DNA from: Oleomonas cavernae
GTDB taxonomy: Bacteria; Pseudomonadota; Alphaproteobacteria; Zavarziniales; Zavarziniaceae
Assembly: GCF_003590945.1 (NCBI RefSeq)
Contig: NZ_QYUK01000011.1
Span: 3,566,909-3,630,908 of the forward strand
Reading direction: 5' to 3'
Length of the DNA: 64,000 nt
The stretch's first letter is position 1. Every line of letters begins with the position of its first letter. Position numbers and translations under genes: made by a program. Shown here piece after piece: positions 62,842 through 64,000 of the stretch. Below the pieces are notes generated by a model. The model was not told where the DNA came from. It searched no databases and saw only the letters and a program-made list of their open reading frames with translations.

Positions 62842-63462
62842 TCAAGAATCAGACTCGACGATGCCGACATGCAACTCGTTCAGTACCGCGGCCAGTCCCG
62901 GAGCCTCGATCAGCTTCATCTTCCGGGCCACATGCAGCTTAACAATCGAATGGTCGAAAACCGCCAGGTTGGTTCGCCCATTGAGCCGCGAAGGAAAAAT
63001 GATGCCGTCGACCTTTTCAGGATGATCATGAAAGGCGACAGACCAAGCTCGCGCCAGCCTCTGATCGGTTGCCTTCGCGACATCGCTGGGAACACCCATA
63101 ACGATGGCGCCATCCGCGCGGAGATCGACCGTCTTGAGCGGCGTGACGACCTCGATTTCCGCATATTCCCGTGCATGGAATTCCGCTTCCGCGATCGGCA
63201 GATCGCCGATCATGCCGTCGCGCTGATCACGCAGCAGTGCTTCCAGGAAGCAGACCTTCAGCGTCTCGCCCAAATACAGGACGCCGAACCGGTTGGCGGC
63301 GATGCGGCGGCGTGGATCACTGAACCGGCTCGGCGTCTTGCCGAAGCCCAGCGGGTCCGGATAGAGCCCCAGATAAATACGACCGAACTGATGTCCGGCC
63401 GGTACCGTATGCAGCCGAAGGCTCGCACTTGCGAAGTCCTTCGGCGGAAGAACCTTCACCAT
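62842..63462 (-). CDS. RES-domain toxin
   Basis: A 206-residue RES protein: SLRLHTVPAGHQFGRIYLGL, DPRRRIAANRFGVLYLGETL, with arginine, tyrosine and glutamate residues (CFLEALLRD) typical of the fold. RES toxins of Xre-RES systems break down NAD+. It begins directly after the antitoxin stop. The toxin lies just inside the tRNA-Arg scar, so the pair is at the edge of a mobile element. Confidence 0.85.
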   Translation of the reverse strand: MVKVLPPKDFASASLRLHTVPAGHQFGRIYLGLYPDPLGFGKTPSRFSDPRRRIAANRFGVLYLGETLKVCFLEALLRDQRDGMIGDLPIAEAEFHAREYAEIEVVTPLKTVDLRADGAIVMGVPSDVAKATDQRLARAWSVAFHDHPEKVDGIIFPSRLNGRTNLAVFDHSIVKLHVARKMKLIEAPGLAAVLNELHVGIVESDS

Positions 63463-64000
63463 TTACCGGAAATCTCTCCCGGCGCTCTCGGCGGCCTCGA
63501 GCACGGCCGTCGTTTTCCCTCGCTCAAGGGCCTGGCGCCCAGTCAGCCCATTGAGTTCACCATGGGGCTGCACCAGAAAGCGATAGACTGCCCAAGGGCC
63601 ACCCAGTCGCTCGTGCAACGCCGCAAGCTCGGCATAGGGTTTGCCATCGGCATCGAGCTGCCAAACCGGAAAGCGGAAGCCGCGCTTCGCGCCATCCAGC
63701 CCCAGAACCTGGCCACTCCGGCGCTTCGTGTTTACCGTCACCCGGGTCGTGCCGAGCAATTCGGCGAAGCCATCGGCGCTCAGCATGTCGTCCCCGCCGA
63801 GAATCTCTGCCGCCTTCAGGCGGCCACGCGCACGCGCGGCGGCCAGTGCATCATTCAGTTCGGCACCCGCTGCACCCGCCTCTTGCGCCACCGGCACAGC
63901 CGACCCGACGACCTCCTCGACCAGGGTCACCACCATCTCGCCTTCGGGATCGACATCGACTCGGAAACTAACCGGCTGGCCGGCCGCGCGACTCTTGACG
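63463..64000 (-). CDS. Xre/MbcA/ParS-type antitoxin (DUF2384), 5' end beyond the window
   Basis: The C terminus has the toxin-binding domain GPWAVYRFLVQPHGELNGLT with GRQALERGKTTAVLEAAES, and the middle carries a helix-turn-helix-like stretch (ADGFAELLGTTRVTVNTKRR). An ATG at 63936 would give 157 residues, but the frame stays open and protein-like to base 64000 (AGQPVSFRVDVDPEGE), so the true start is probably outside. It neutralises the adjacent RES toxin. Confidence 0.8.
   Translation of the reverse strand, partial: VKSRAAGQPVSFRVDVDPEGEMVVTLVEEVVGSAVPVAQEAGAAGAELNDALAAARARGRLKAAEILGGDDMLSADGFAELLGTTRVTVNTKRRSGQVLGLDGAKRGFRFPVWQLDADGKPYAELAALHERLGGPWAVYRFLVQPHGELNGLTGRQALERGKTTAVLEAAESAGRDFR

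Overview
The window is a GC-rich (roughly two-thirds G+C) alphaproteobacterial chromosome segment. Evidence for the class: an alphaproteobacterial-type ribosomal protein L36, a 301-residue RpoH, the purA / rpoH / rluD / DUF6476-like / JAMM / threonine-aldolase order, a DUF1127 protein, and paired DUF1329/DUF1302 proteins. The genus cannot be fixed from the sequence; a Rhodospirillales-like heterotroph able to use hydrophobic substrates fits best.

Layout. (1) 1-17.1 kb is core-like: LysR, DUF1127, receiver, CorA, HAD, rpmJ, a TetR-controlled desaturase-reductase fusion, a LuxR / AveC-like / DUF1329 cluster, hisZ-purA, rpoH, rluD, a JAMM protease, threonine aldolase and tRNA-Glu. (2) At 17.1 kb a large serine recombinase sits against the 3' end of tRNA-Glu and starts a patchwork of mobile DNA (17-23.6 kb: decayed ImmA/IrrE and Xre genes, a phosphoesterase operon, IS66 and IS5 remnants). 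(3) 23.8-29.9 kb is a tight three-gene operon (FAD/NAD(P)-binding protein, middle component, Rad50-like ATPase with a CxxC hook) with the plan of ABC-three-component conflict systems. It lies between a truncated and a complete copy of one IS5/IS427-type element, next to tRNA-Arg(CCG). (4) 31.7-35.4 kb holds a MobF relaxase-helicase and an accessory gene. (5) 36.8-47.7 kb is a catabolic cluster: Baeyer-Villiger-type monooxygenase, esterase, DUF1329, DUF1302, DUF445, a second hydrolase and three TetR regulators with visible palindromic operators. (6) 48.3-58.3 kb is a defence island: a HEPN-like protein; a four-gene operon of unknown protein, QueC-like enzyme, Xre-ImmA protease and PIN nuclease; then an OLD nuclease / UvrD helicase pair of the Gabija type. 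(7) 59-60 kb is a Phd/zeta-like toxin-antitoxin pair flanked by a 74-bp direct repeat. (8) 60.7-62.7 kb carries GFA, TetR and SDR genes. From 62.8 kb a 3' half of tRNA-Arg marks the edge of another element with a RES/Xre toxin-antitoxin pair running off the window.

At least ten otherwise well-conserved reading frames are each broken by the apparent loss of a single G:C base, and re-inserting it restores conserved sequence and operon-style overlaps. I read most of these as sequence errors, not gene death. The best candidates for an under-described system are the QueC-like/ImmA/PIN operon and the FAD-protein ABC-three-component operon.
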